This document shows positions 1-9,619 of a stretch of 64,000 bases of DNA, piece by piece. The translations under genes and the position numbers were made by a program. The stretch is from DSVQ01 sp964484765 (GTDB lineage: Bacteria; Planctomycetota; Planctomycetia; Planctomycetales; Planctomycetaceae), in NCBI GenBank assembly GCA_964484765.1, contig CAZAGI010000026.1, positions 23,189-87,188 of the forward strand, read 5' to 3'. Each line of letters begins with the position of its first letter. Within the stretch, counting starts at the first letter, position 1. The notes under the pieces were generated by a model. The model had not been told where the DNA came from, did no database searches, and saw nothing but the letters and a program-made list of their open reading frames with translations.

Positions 1-30
1 GCCATCCCGTTTTCGAAGGTCGTCTGCGGC

Positions 31-783
31 ATGCCTCACGTTGGACTGTTCATCCCGTGTTACATCGATCAACTTTATCCCGACGTTGGTTTTGCCACAC
101 TGGAATTACTGGAACGCTTCGGCTGCACAGTTGATTTTCCACCAGCACAAACCTGCTGCGGACAACCGATGGCCAACACCGGCTGCACCGAAGCTGCGAT
201 TCCCGTCGCGCGGAAGTATCTCGAAATTTTCAGCAAGTACGAATACATCGTCTGCCCGTCCGGCAGTTGCACGGCGATGATCCGCCAGCACTATCACGAT
301 CTCGTGCATGACCACCCGGACTTCGAGCGCGTCACCACGCACACCTACGAACTGTGCGAGTTTCTGGTCGATGTGCTCAAGGTCGAATCGATCACCGGCA
401 GTTTTCCCTACCGGGTCGGCCTGCATCAAAGCTGCCACGGATTGCGGGAATTGCGGTTGGGGTCCGCGAGTGAATTGATGCAGACACGGTTCAGCAAAGC
501 GGGGCAGTTATTGCAGGGGTTGGACGGTATTCAACTCGTCGAGCTAAAACGGGCCGACGAATGCTGCGGCTTCGGCGGCACGTTTGCCATCGCGGAGGAA
601 GCGGTCTCTTGCATGATGGGTCTGGACCGCATCCACGACCACGAACAAGCCGGTGCGGAAGTCATGACCGCTGGCGACATGTCGTGTCTGATGCACATGT
701 ACGGTCTCATCACGCGACAGAAGAAACTCATCAAAGTCATGCACGTGGCGGAAATTCTGGCAGGCCGACAACCAAAGAGTTGA
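31..783 (+). CDS. lutA: LutA-like lactate oxidation Fe-S subunit
   Basis: The 250-residue protein belongs to the LutA/YkgE family of the cytoplasmic L-lactate oxidation complex. Two cysteine-rich (CCG) modules are visible: CCGQPMANTG near residue 42 and CCGFGGTF near residue 183, which in this family bind an iron-sulfur cluster. The length is close to the usual 240 or so. The next gene starts 1 base after the stop, so lutA and lutB are probably translationally coupled, and a LutC homologue follows. The gene order lutABC is the strongest evidence for lactate rather than glycolate use. The start is the first ATG; only 30 bases precede it in the window, so any regulator lies outside. Confidence 0.93.
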   Translation: MPHVGLFIPCYIDQLYPDVGFATLELLERFGCTVDFPPAQTCCGQPMANTGCTEAAIPVARKYLEIFSKYEYIVCPSGSCTAMIRQHYHDLVHDHPDFERVTTHTYELCEFLVDVLKVESITGSFPYRVGLHQSCHGLRELRLGSASELMQTRFSKAGQLLQGLDGIQLVELKRADECCGFGGTFAIAEEAVSCMMGLDRIHDHEQAGAEVMTAGDMSCLMHMYGLITRQKKLIKVMHVAEILAGRQPKS

Positions 784-784
784 C

Positions 785-2170
785 ATGACCGCGACCAAGG
801 TCCGTAAGCATCCAGATAACGCCGCCGTCTTCGTGGCGAATAATGACCGTGCGCACTGGCACGATCAGGCGTTGTGGTTTGTGCGGTCGAAGCGCGACAA
901 GATCGCCGCGACGTTGCCTGAATGGGAGGAACTCCGGCAGCGGGCGTCGCAGATCAAGCTGCACACGCTCTCTCGACTGGCGGATTTACTCGAAGAATTT
1001 GAAAGGAATGCGACAAAGCTCGGGGCGAAAGTTTACTGGGCGCGGACGCCCGCCGAGCACAACGAGATCGTGCTGAGCATCATTCAGCAGCACAAGGCGA
1101 CGAAAGTCGTCAAAAGCAAATCGATGCTCACCGAAGAGTGCCATCTCAACCCGTTTCTCGAACGGAATGGCATCACAGTCACCGACACTGATCTCGGCGA
1201 ATGGATCGTCCAACTGCTGGAAGAGCCGCCATCGCACATTGTGATGCCGGCGATTCATATCAAGCGCGAAGAAGTCGGCGACCTGTTCCACAAGCACCTG
1301 GGGACCGACGCCGGCGCGACCGATCCGCCGTATCTGGTGAATGCGGCTCGAAAGCGGCTTAGGGAAGAGTTTCTCGGGGCAGAGATTGGCCTGACCGGCG
1401 TGAACTTCGCCATTGCGGAAACCGGCGGGTTTGTTGTCTGCACCAACGAAGGGAACGCCGACCTTGGCGTTTCTCTGCCGAAAGTGCACATCGCCTGCAT
1501 GGGGATCGAAAAAATGATCCCGCGGTTGGAAGACCTCGGCGTCTTTCTGCGGTTGCTGGGACGGTCCGCAACAGGGCAACCGATCACGACATATTCCTCG
1601 CACTTCCACGGCCCGATACCCGGCGGCGAGATGCACATCATTCTCGTGGACAACGGCCGCAGCGACATTCTCGGCAGCGAGGAATTCCGACGGTCGCTGC
1701 ACTGCATCCGTTGCGGCGCGTGCATGAACACCTGCCCGGTCTACCGTCGCAGCGGCGGGCACAGTTACCAGACCACGGTGCCGGGACCGATCGGCTCGAT
1801 TCTCGCGCCCTCGCGCGATGCGAAAACCTACAGCACGTTGCCGTATGCGTGCAGCCTGTGTGGATCGTGCAGCGACGTCTGCCCGGTGAAGATCGACTTG
1901 CACACGCAGTTGCTCGCATGGCGAAAAGAAATTTCCCACCGCAAGCTGCTGCCGTGGTCCAAGCGAATGAGCATGACCCTCGCGGGGATGATGTTTCAGC
2001 GCACGTGGTTGTTCACGCTGATCGGTCGGTGGGGCCGCTGGCTGCTGCCGAAGTTACCGCGGTTCATGGTCTACAACCGCTTCAATGACTGGGGCAAACA
2101 GCGCGAACTCCCGCCCATGCCAAAGCGGAGTTTCCGCGAGATGTATGCGAAACGGAAACGTGATCAGTAG
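785..2170 (+). CDS. lutB: LutB-like lactate oxidation Fe-S protein
   Basis: The 461-residue protein is the LutB/YkgF type. It has an N-terminal LUD domain (about residues 65-290) followed by two ferredoxin-type clusters: CIRCGACMNTCPVYR near residue 309 and CSLCGSCSDVCPVKID near residue 355, each with the CxxCxxCxxxCP spacing for a 4Fe-4S cluster. The basic C-terminal tail (about 390-461) is typical of the family. It sits between lutA (1-base gap) and lutC (37-base gap) in one operon and is expected to pass electrons from lactate within the LutABC complex. Confidence 0.94.
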   Translation: MTATKVRKHPDNAAVFVANNDRAHWHDQALWFVRSKRDKIAATLPEWEELRQRASQIKLHTLSRLADLLEEFERNATKLGAKVYWARTPAEHNEIVLSIIQQHKATKVVKSKSMLTEECHLNPFLERNGITVTDTDLGEWIVQLLEEPPSHIVMPAIHIKREEVGDLFHKHLGTDAGATDPPYLVNAARKRLREEFLGAEIGLTGVNFAIAETGGFVVCTNEGNADLGVSLPKVHIACMGIEKMIPRLEDLGVFLRLLGRSATGQPITTYSSHFHGPIPGGEMHIILVDNGRSDILGSEEFRRSLHCIRCGACMNTCPVYRRSGGHSYQTTVPGPIGSILAPSRDAKTYSTLPYACSLCGSCSDVCPVKIDLHTQLLAWRKEISHRKLLPWSKRMSMTLAGMMFQRTWLFTLIGRWGRWLLPKLPRFMVYNRFNDWGKQRELPPMPKRSFREMYAKRKRDQ

Positions 2171-2207
2171 ACGAGTCCCGCCAGTGCGGTCTTTTTAAAG
2201 CAGTTCC

Positions 2208-2795
2208 ATGTCCCGTGAAACGATTCTGCGTTCGATCCGTCAGCACCTGCCGCAGTCGTCGCCGTTGCCGGAGGTGACGGGGCCGTGGATTCGGTATCCC
2301 GACCCGATCGCGCAGTTCGCGAGCGTGCTGGAAATGATCGGCGGGACGTGCATTCGCGTGCCGACTGTTGGCGATGTTTCCTCACAATTGGAACGTATCC
2401 CTGCCTTTGCTTCCGCACAAAAAACGTTGTCGCTGATTCCTGAGATCGGACCGACGAATGTCTCCATGGAGTCGGTCGATGATCCGCATCAACTGGATGA
2501 CCTCGACTTCGCGATCCTGCCTGGTCATTTCGGCGTTGCAGAAAACGCCGCGGTGTGGATCACGGACGCGGGCGTGAAACATCGCGTGGTCTATTTTCTG
2601 TGCCAACACCTCGCGCTCGTCGTGCCGGTTGATCAGATCGTCAATAATCTCGCGGAAGCATACGAGCGGATTGAGTTCCGCCAGCCGCAATTCGGGGCGT
2701 TCATCGCCGGGCCGTCGAAGACCGCCGATATTGAACAATCGCTCGTGATCGGCGCGCACGGACCACGGTCGATGACGGTCTTTCTTGTTGGTTGA
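2208..2795 (+). CDS. lutC: LutC-like LUD-domain protein
   Basis: A 195-residue protein of the LutC/YkgG family, the third component of the lactate utilisation complex. It is a single LUD domain with no cysteine cluster. The motif GHFGVAENAAVWI (about residues 106-118) matches the conserved GIAETGTxV-type segment, altered to VAENAAVWI, and a C-terminal GAHGPRSMTVFLV segment replaces the usual GVHGP. The start ATG at 2208 follows lutB by 37 bases. Family assignment is firm from context and motif; catalytic detail cannot be read from the sequence. Confidence 0.9.
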   Translation: MSRETILRSIRQHLPQSSPLPEVTGPWIRYPDPIAQFASVLEMIGGTCIRVPTVGDVSSQLERIPAFASAQKTLSLIPEIGPTNVSMESVDDPHQLDDLDFAILPGHFGVAENAAVWITDAGVKHRVVYFLCQHLALVVPVDQIVNNLAEAYERIEFRQPQFGAFIAGPSKTADIEQSLVIGAHGPRSMTVFLVG

Positions 2796-2939
2796 GCGCC
2801 GTGAGACGGATGTTCTTGCCGGTTTCTGCCAAATTCCCGCGCGGTGTTTTCGGATCGGGAACCCGATGCGTTATACTTCAAAGAACTGTGCCGACGGCGG
2901 AGACCGTAACCGGCATCGAGCGGACGCCAGGAGTGAACG

Positions 2940-5900
2940 ATGGAACCGCGGAGGGAAAGTGATTTCAATTGTCGTCAACGGACGGGATGTTCCGTCGACA
3001 AAGCAACGAAACAGCGCGGCGCCGTCGGCGTTTCGCTTCGCTTCGTGGCGTCGGTCTGTGTTCTGATAGGATTCCTGTTCGATTGCCGAAGTGCCTTTAG
3101 TCAACCGAATCCCGAATCGAATGCCTTCGAGCTACCGGTCACGGTCAATCCGCCGCGGGATCGGCTGCGGGCCATGTATGAAGCCGCAACCCTGGCGGAG
3201 CGCGAGCAATACCCTGCCGCCGCCAAGGTGCTGCAATCGGTCCTCGAATCACCGGAGGATTATTTTCTCGAACACGACTTGCAGTCGACGCTGAAGCAAC
3301 GGGCCCTGGATCTGTTGGCATCGTGGCCACAACCGGGGCGTGAGGCGTATGAACGGCAGTATTCCGCCGACGCGGCGGTTCTGCTCGAGCGCGCCCAGCG
3401 ATCGGGAACGTGGGACGACTGGTCCGCATTGTTATCACAATATTGGATGACGCCCGCGGGGCGGACTGCGGCGGCACAGTGGGCCTCGCAGGCTTTTGAT
3501 GCGGGCGAACCACTCTCCGCGGGACGATATTGGCTACAACTTCGCGAGGCGAACGGCGTCCGCGAGAAAGATCTCGCCGCCGGGCTGCGTGAGGCATTGG
3601 CCTGGGAATTGGCGGGACGGGCCGATCTGCGGCGCGCCCGGTTGGCGTTGTTCGGCGTCGAATCGAACTTGACCCCGGCGGTGATCGGCGGTCGGACGTT
3701 CGCTGGAGCCAATGCGCTGGATGAAGCCACCGAATGGATCAATTCGCACGTCGCACTCCCGGGAGATGAGCGCGGCCGCCGCACGGTGGCCGCCTGGATT
3801 TCCGCTCGGGGCGACGCGGCGCGGAATGCGGTCGCGATGCCAGCGGGACCCATCGGTACTCCGGTTTGGACCGCGGCGCTGCTCGGCGAGCTTTGCGAAC
3901 CGCTCGTAGGTGCAGGCTCACCGCATCGCCGGGCCGTTCTGCAACAGTCGCTGGTTGATCTGGAAGAGCGGCTGTTTACGGAAGACCGCCTGACGATCCC
4001 CGCAGCCATCCCCGTGGTGAACCAGGGCGTGGTGGTCGTCCGCACGCTCGCCTGCCTGGCGGCGTTTGATCTGGAATCGGGCAAGTTGCGCTGGCGATCG
4101 TCGCTCGATGAATCGTCGTTCCGCAAACAGTGGAATGCGTTGCCCCAACAGGCCGCTGTTACCGACAGCGTTCCGACCAGCAATCCGTCGCTGCAGCAGT
4201 TTCTGCGAGAAAAACTGTTCCGGGACAGCTTGCACGGCACCATCACCAGCAGCGCCAGGCTGGTGTTCGCCATCGAGTCCAACCTCGAACTGCCGCCTCC
4301 CCCTCCGGCTCGCAACGTCATTCGTCCTGCGCCGGAGACACCCGATCCGGTCAATCGCCTGGTGGCGTTCGATTTGCACGGCGGCCAGTTGCTCTGGGAA
4401 CTCGGCGGTCCGCGGGGTGATGCCGAACTGCCGTTGGCGGGTCACTTCTTTCTCGGGCCGCCGCTGCTGGCTGACGACTTCGCCTATTGCCTGGCAGAAT
4501 GTGACAGCGAACTACGGCTGCTACAATTGCGGATCGACCAGGACGCGCGCGCGCCAGCGCTCGTGTGGAGTCAGGTGCTCGTCGCGCCGGATCAACCGGT
4601 CTCAATGACGACGCTTCGACGCGTTTCGGGGCTCACGCCGACGTGGGCAGAAGGCTTGTTGATTTGCCCGACCGGTTGCGGCGTGATCGTCGCCGTCGAT
4701 CCACTGCGGCGGCAACTGGCATGGGGCATGAAATATGATTCGCTAGAACCCCGCGAACTGACGCAGCGGACATTGATGATGATGCGGGCCGCTGGAACCG
4801 GCCGCGTGCTTGTCCCCGTGAAACCCGACGAAGAACTCACGCGCTGGATCGATCCCGTTCCCATCTATGCCCAAGGGCACGTCGTCATCACTCCCCGTGA
4901 TGGTTCGGATCTGATTTGTCTTGATGCCGTCACGGGCGAGGTGAACTGGCGACGACCGCGGGGCGCAGCGCTGATGGTGGCCGGTGTGCAAGCCGACCGG
5001 GTGATTGTCGTGGGGCGTTCCAGCGTGGAATCGCTGCGATTGAGTGACGGCGAAGTCGTCTGGACTTTGCCCACTCCGGTCCCCGCGGGTCAAGGTTTGA
5101 TGCTGCCGCAACGATATCTGCTCCCGGTCGTGGACCATCAGATTCTCACGATCGATCTGGCACAGGGACGCGTGCTGTCGCATTCTCAGTTCGATCCGGC
5201 GGTTGGGACAGGAAATCTGATCGCGGCCGGTGGCGCGCTGGTGGCGACGAGCCCGCACGGCATCGCTAGGTTTGCGTCACTCAGTCAGATGGAAAAGGAT
5301 TTGAACCAGCGACTCGTCGCTGATGCGGAGGATGCCGCAGCTTTGGCTTTGCGCGGGGAGTTGCGGTTGCATCGCGGGGATGAAGCGACGGGACTGGATG
5401 ACCTGCGCAAATCGTTACAGCGCCGTTCCGATGCACGAACAGCGTCGTTACTGGCGAATTCGCTGCTCGATGGTTTGCGGGCCGACTTTCCCCGCTTCCG
5501 CGAACGAGCAGGGGAAATCGACCGCTTGCTCGCTAATTCACCGGCGCGGAGTGAATTTCTGCGGACTTACGCGAACGCCTTGGCCGAGGCGAGCGAACCC
5601 ATCGCCGCGTTTTCCGAGTACTTGAAGCTGGTTGAGTTGCCCGACTACGAAGAGCGGTTGGAGCGGATGTCGGGGGGCTGGTCTGTCCGTGGCGATCGCG
5701 TGGTGCGGGCACAAGTCCGCGCTCTGTTTCAATCGGCGGGGCCTGTCGAGCAACAACAACTGGATGCCGCTCTGGCGGCATTCGGTGCGCAGGCGGTTTC
5801 CGAAGAGCAAGCCGCCGCGCGCGACCGTCGGCTGTTGCGCTTCTTTGATGGATTGCCGACGCTCGACCAGATTCGTCTCACTGCGCTCACCCGCAAAGAC

Positions 5901-7586
5901 GATACGCCGCTGTCGTTCCGCTTTCTCATCGCTCGAGGATTGGCCGAGTCGCAGCAGAAGGAATGTGCCGCTACAGGAACGGCGTGGCTGGCTCGCGAAC
6001 TGATTGCACAGCAACGTCTCTTCGAAGCACGACCGTGGCTGGAACGACTGGAACGGGAGTTCGCCGCGGTTCGCATTTCGCTTGGTTCGAACGGTGAGGT
6101 TTCAACCGGGCAGCAGTTCGTGACCGCACAGAAGTCGAAGTGGGAAGATCCGCTTGCCGCCGGAGGTTGGGGGGCCGCGGAGATTGTGGTCCAGCGCAAG
6201 GCCCGCGCCACGCCGATCATCCGCAATATTCCGGTTGAAGTCCGAGGGCCCAGGCCGGAAGCGTGGCGTGATTGGACGTTTGAAATCACCGATGCGCCGG
6301 CGGCAGTGCTCGCAGCGCGTGATCCCCATGGCCGATTGCGCTGGAGGGTCGATGTGTCGCCCCAGTCCATGCCGCATCCTTTCCCGCGGTTTAATTCGCA
6401 GGCCGTTTCGCATTCGCTGCACATCGCCGGAGATCGCATGGTGATTGCCTTGTCTGGTCGATTCGTAGTGCTCGATTTATCGGCTGGCCTCACCCCCGTG
6501 GTGCGCTGGCAACAAGATTTGACTACGAAAACAGATGCCAATGCCCCGACACCGGTTGTGGGACAGCGGGTTGATTATCTCGCGTGCGGTCGCCGGCGGG
6601 TGCTGCCCACCAGCACCATGGATCTGACGGACGCCAGCCCCGCCGGGCAAGTCCTGGGACTGACCGAAGAATTCGTGAGCTATGTGCAGGGAGGCCGACT
6701 GGTCGCCGCCGATGTCGATTCCGGACGGATTCTGTGGATTCGCCTGGGAGTTCCGCAAATGGTCGAAGGGACCGCAACCGCAGAGGCTGTGACGTTATTC
6801 GACTTGGACCGCGCGCAATCGGTCACTTATCGATCCGACGATGGCGCTGAGCTGTCGCGACGTGTCGCAGGCGATCCGCAAACCTGGCTCTGGTTTGAAG
6901 GCGATCGGCTGTTAACCGTCACTCCGATCGAAGGTGGCACCGTCAAAATCGCCTTGGAACATCTCGGCACCAACCAGGTCGTATGGGAACGGACGCAGTT
7001 GCCTTCACAGACGCGGTTCTTTAAGGCGAACGGAGGGTTTCTCTTTCAGTGGTCGCCCACAGGAGAGTTGCAGAAGCTGCGATTGGCCGATGGTGGAACG
7101 GTTTGGAAACAGCCCACGCCAGCTGTGGAGACCGGAAATTTCTTGCGGGTGGAATCCTTCGACGATCTGGATGTGGTCTTTGTCGGTACAACATCCAACG
7201 TTTTTGAAACCACGCGCATCACGGTCTTTGACAGCAATAATCACACCCCCTTCCAAGGGCACGTGCTGGGCGTGCAGGCCTCGACGGGGGAAACGAAATG
7301 GTCGCTGGAAACCGGCCCCACGGCGATCGATTGGCAGATGCGGTCCAATGTCCCAATCCTGCCGCTCGTGGCGCGGCAGTCCGACCCCGCGCGCATTGTG
7401 AACGGGCAATTCATCGCTCCCATGCGGTTCGTCGCTACGTTCGTCGACAAGCGCACGGGTGATGTGCTCTTCAAGACCGTCGAAACGGCTCAGCCGCAGC
7501 AATTTCAATTTGAAATCGACAACGACCAGCCTGCGGCGATGGCCAACTTCACTGGCTGGACGATGGAATTCCGTAAGGCGGAATGA
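2940..7586 (+). CDS. Large exported PQQ-like beta-propeller protein with TPR-like middle
   Basis: A 1548-residue protein. Residues about 30-54 form a hydrophobic segment ending in SAFSQ that looks like a signal peptide, so it is probably exported; the long basic N-terminal stretch may mean the true start lies downstream of 2940. Residues about 360-800 contain PQQ-type propeller repeats (for example AFDLESGKLRWRSS, LDAVTGEVNWRRP). Residues 800-1100 are helical and TPR-like, and residues 1190-1540 carry a second propeller set (VAADVDSGRILWIRL, GVQASTGETKWSLETG). Such proteins are common in planctomycetes and have no defined reaction; no quinoprotein dehydrogenase catalytic residues were identified. 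It stands alone, convergent with the DUF1552 gene. Confidence 0.82.
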   Translation: MEPRRESDFNCRQRTGCSVDKATKQRGAVGVSLRFVASVCVLIGFLFDCRSAFSQPNPESNAFELPVTVNPPRDRLRAMYEAATLAEREQYPAAAKVLQSVLESPEDYFLEHDLQSTLKQRALDLLASWPQPGREAYERQYSADAAVLLERAQRSGTWDDWSALLSQYWMTPAGRTAAAQWASQAFDAGEPLSAGRYWLQLREANGVREKDLAAGLREALAWELAGRADLRRARLALFGVESNLTPAVIGGRTFAGANALDEATEWINSHVALPGDERGRRTVAAWISARGDAARNAVAMPAGPIGTPVWTAALLGELCEPLVGAGSPHRRAVLQQSLVDLEERLFTEDRLTIPAAIPVVNQGVVVVRTLACLAAFDLESGKLRWRSSLDESSFRKQWNALPQQAAVTDSVPTSNPSLQQFLREKLFRDSLHGTITSSARLVFAIESNLELPPPPPARNVIRPAPETPDPVNRLVAFDLHGGQLLWELGGPRGDAELPLAGHFFLGPPLLADDFAYCLAECDSELRLLQLRIDQDARAPALVWSQVLVAPDQPVSMTTLRRVSGLTPTWAEGLLICPTGCGVIVAVDPLRRQLAWGMKYDSLEPRELTQRTLMMMRAAGTGRVLVPVKPDEELTRWIDPVPIYAQGHVVITPRDGSDLICLDAVTGEVNWRRPRGAALMVAGVQADRVIVVGRSSVESLRLSDGEVVWTLPTPVPAGQGLMLPQRYLLPVVDHQILTIDLAQGRVLSHSQFDPAVGTGNLIAAGGALVATSPHGIARFASLSQMEKDLNQRLVADAEDAAALALRGELRLHRGDEATGLDDLRKSLQRRSDARTASLLANSLLDGLRADFPRFRERAGEIDRLLANSPARSEFLRTYANALAEASEPIAAFSEYLKLVELPDYEERLERMSGGWSVRGDRVVRAQVRALFQSAGPVEQQQLDAALAAFGAQAVSEEQAAARDRRLLRFFDGLPTLDQIRLTALTRKDDTPLSFRFLIARGLAESQQKECAATGTAWLARELIAQQRLFEARPWLERLEREFAAVRISLGSNGEVSTGQQFVTAQKSKWEDPLAAGGWGAAEIVVQRKARATPIIRNIPVEVRGPRPEAWRDWTFEITDAPAAVLAARDPHGRLRWRVDVSPQSMPHPFPRFNSQAVSHSLHIAGDRMVIALSGRFVVLDLSAGLTPVVRWQQDLTTKTDANAPTPVVGQRVDYLACGRRRVLPTSTMDLTDASPAGQVLGLTEEFVSYVQGGRLVAADVDSGRILWIRLGVPQMVEGTATAEAVTLFDLDRAQSVTYRSDDGAELSRRVAGDPQTWLWFEGDRLLTVTPIEGGTVKIALEHLGTNQVVWERTQLPSQTRFFKANGGFLFQWSPTGELQKLRLADGGTVWKQPTPAVETGNFLRVESFDDLDVVFVGTTSNVFETTRITVFDSNNHTPFQGHVLGVQASTGETKWSLETGPTAIDWQMRSNVPILPLVARQSDPARIVNGQFIAPMRFVATFVDKRTGDVLFKTVETAQPQQFQFEIDNDQPAAMANFTGWTMEFRKAE

Positions 7587-7610
7587 CGACCCGCTGGCTG
7601 CCATTGCAGC

Positions 7611-8972
7611 TTAACCGCGCGTGAAAATGGATTGGCTGAGCGTGCCCGTGCTATCGGCGAACGATTCCTGTTCGATGCCCAGCGACCGCAAAATGCTCAG
7701 GTACATGTTTGACATGCGCGTCTCGCCATTGCGCCAGTACACACCGTGCTTAAGGCCAAGATTATTACCACCGGCAACCAGCGTGGGCAGATTCCGTGGG
7801 TTGTGCGTGGTGCTCGCTCCACTTCCGAACAAGACGATCGTGTTATCGAGCACACTGCCGTCGCGGTCGCGGTAATCCGTCAGTTGCTGCAGGAAGTGCG
7901 CGATCTGCTGACTCAGGAAAAGATCGTACTTGGCAAAGGCCAACTGGCCGTCTTTGTCGCCGGCATGCGACAGATTGTGATGCGTGCCCGAGAGACCCAA
8001 TTTTAAGGGAAATGTATCACTGATCCCCATGCCATCTTCGCGATTGAGCATGAATGCCACCGAGCGGGTAATGTCGGCATCGAAGGCGAGGGCAATCAGG
8101 TCGAACATATTGCGGTAGTAATCGGCGGGTTCGCTTTCATTCGTCACCGTCAAATCGAGATGCGAGAAATCCTGCGTCTTTAGCGGAATGTCGATCCACT
8201 TCTCGGAGGCGATCAATCGCGATTCGACTTCATTCAGCGACGTCAGGTATTGCTCCATTCGTTCGCGGTCCGATTTCCCCAACCGTTGGTGGAGGGCTTT
8301 TGCGCTGTCGACGACGGCGTCGACCAGTTTGATACGGCGTTTCAGCGCATCCCGTTCCGATTGCAGCGATGTACGATCACCGCGAAATAATCGATCGAAC
8401 ACGCGCCGGGGATTGTTCTCGGCGGGAATCGGTCGCCCTTCCAGGCTGTAAGAGATCGTGCCCGTCCGTGAGAGAAAGCCTGTCCCCGCATCGATCGACA
8501 ACACCAGCGACGGTTGCCGGCAATATTGTTTCGTGTGCTGGGCGATCACCTGGTCCAGCCCGACGGAGTTGTACGTTCCGGGCTTGGGATTGTGCAGCGG
8601 TGCGCCTGTCAGCCACATGTCCGAGCAGACGTGCGGATCGGCCTTGGGTCCACTCGGATGATGCAGTCCGCCGAGAAAGCTCACGTGATGGCGAAACGGG
8701 CTCAGCGGCTCGGTCGATTTGCTGAAGACGAACGCGCCGTCTTTCTCGGCAGACGGGAACCAGCTCCACTCATCGATCCCGTGCTCGCTTCGCGGCAGCG
8801 ACATGCCGTTCGCGGTGTAAAGGGCACAGAACCGCCGCGGTGCCTGGGCAATGGCCTCCGCTCCCATGGCATCGAGCACGGGCAATGCTAACGCGGCACC
8901 GCCAACCCCTCGCAAAAACGCCCGGCGATCGATTTTCGTCGCGATTGTCACAGTTTTCTCCTCATGTGCCAT
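7611..8972 (-). CDS. DUF1552 Tat-exported protein
   Basis: A 453-residue DUF1552 protein. The N-terminus has a twin-arginine signal, KIDRRAFLRGVGGAALALP, so it should be exported folded to the periplasm. Further support is FGSGASTTHNPRNLPTLVAG and the closing LGIEQESFADSTGTLS, both typical of the family. In planctomycetes DUF1552 genes usually follow a DUF1587/1592/1588/1585 cytochrome gene, and that pairing is present here, with a nucleotidyltransferase-like gene inserted between them. The function of DUF1552 is unknown; the family is distantly related to sulfatase or alkaline-phosphatase folds (recalled, not tested). Confidence 0.92.
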   Translation of the reverse strand: MAHEEKTVTIATKIDRRAFLRGVGGAALALPVLDAMGAEAIAQAPRRFCALYTANGMSLPRSEHGIDEWSWFPSAEKDGAFVFSKSTEPLSPFRHHVSFLGGLHHPSGPKADPHVCSDMWLTGAPLHNPKPGTYNSVGLDQVIAQHTKQYCRQPSLVLSIDAGTGFLSRTGTISYSLEGRPIPAENNPRRVFDRLFRGDRTSLQSERDALKRRIKLVDAVVDSAKALHQRLGKSDRERMEQYLTSLNEVESRLIASEKWIDIPLKTQDFSHLDLTVTNESEPADYYRNMFDLIALAFDADITRSVAFMLNREDGMGISDTFPLKLGLSGTHHNLSHAGDKDGQLAFAKYDLFLSQQIAHFLQQLTDYRDRDGSVLDNTIVLFGSGASTTHNPRNLPTLVAGGNNLGLKHGVYWRNGETRMSNMYLSILRSLGIEQESFADSTGTLSQSIFTRG

Positions 8973-8990
8973 CTGGAAGCCGCGCTCGGC

Positions 8991-9590
8991 TTAACCGTTG
9001 GGGTCATCCAGTAACAATTGAAGCCGTTCGGCTAACTCGGGCGGGAACCGCGATTTCCACGATTCGTCGATCAGTTCGACATCGATCATGTCCCGCAAAT
9101 GCATGCGGTCTTTATCTCGAAACGAAGTCAGTTTCATTTGCACCAGAGCTGGCAATGTCACCGTTTGATGGTCTTGGATGCTCACAGAATCGGACACATC
9201 CGGTGCGGCAACAAGATCCCCCTCGAAAACCTTTTCTCCGGCGAACAGCACGTGCACCGCATCGCGGGCTTTGGCTCCTTCACCGTCGAGGAACATGTCA
9301 ATCCCGCGGACATGCCGATAGACAAATCCCACAGCTTCGAGCACGGTTTTCGCCGCCGGAAAGTCGCTCCTGCGCAACAGAATGTTTACATCGCGCGTCG
9401 TTCGAACCGCAGCTTCATCCGCTTGCGCCACCCATACCCGGACGGCATGCCCGCCGATGATGGCATACGGCACACCAGCCTGCTCCAGCGCGCGGGTCGT
9501 GCGCTCCAGTCGTTCCTGGACTTTTTCCACGGCACGCTCCATTCGTCGCCACAGGGCTTCGCCGGTGAGATGAAAGGTGACATCGGCCAT
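8991..9590 (-). CDS. Nucleotidyltransferase-fold protein
   Basis: About 199 residues, starting at the ATG at 9590 (MADVTFHLTG). An upstream extension to 9704 would overlap the preceding gene and is rejected. The N-terminal helical part is followed by YAIIGGHAVRVW and TRDVNILLRR, the GG...(T)RDxDxLL pattern of the nucleotidyltransferase fold seen in DUF6036 and AbiEii-like proteins. The second acidic position reads DVN rather than DVD, so catalysis may be altered. It lies 18 bases upstream of the DUF1552 gene and 29 bases after the DUF1592-type gene, so it is likely cotranscribed with both. Its substrate is unknown. Confidence 0.75.
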   Translation of the reverse strand: MADVTFHLTGEALWRRMERAVEKVQERLERTTRALEQAGVPYAIIGGHAVRVWVAQADEAAVRTTRDVNILLRRSDFPAAKTVLEAVGFVYRHVRGIDMFLDGEGAKARDAVHVLFAGEKVFEGDLVAAPDVSDSVSIQDHQTVTLPALVQMKLTSFRDKDRMHLRDMIDVELIDESWKSRFPPELAERLQLLLDDPNG

Positions 9591-9619
9591 GATCGCGCTC
9601 AAATTATTGCTGGCAACCG

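Noticed and set aside
986..1939. Long minus-strand ORF opposite lutB
   Set aside because: Composition is that of a codon-shadow of lutB, which has clear Fe-S and LUD motifs.
3260..4354. 364-codon minus-strand ORF opposite the PQQ protein
   Set aside because: Ser/Arg-rich shadow with no motif; the opposite strand encodes a convincing propeller protein.
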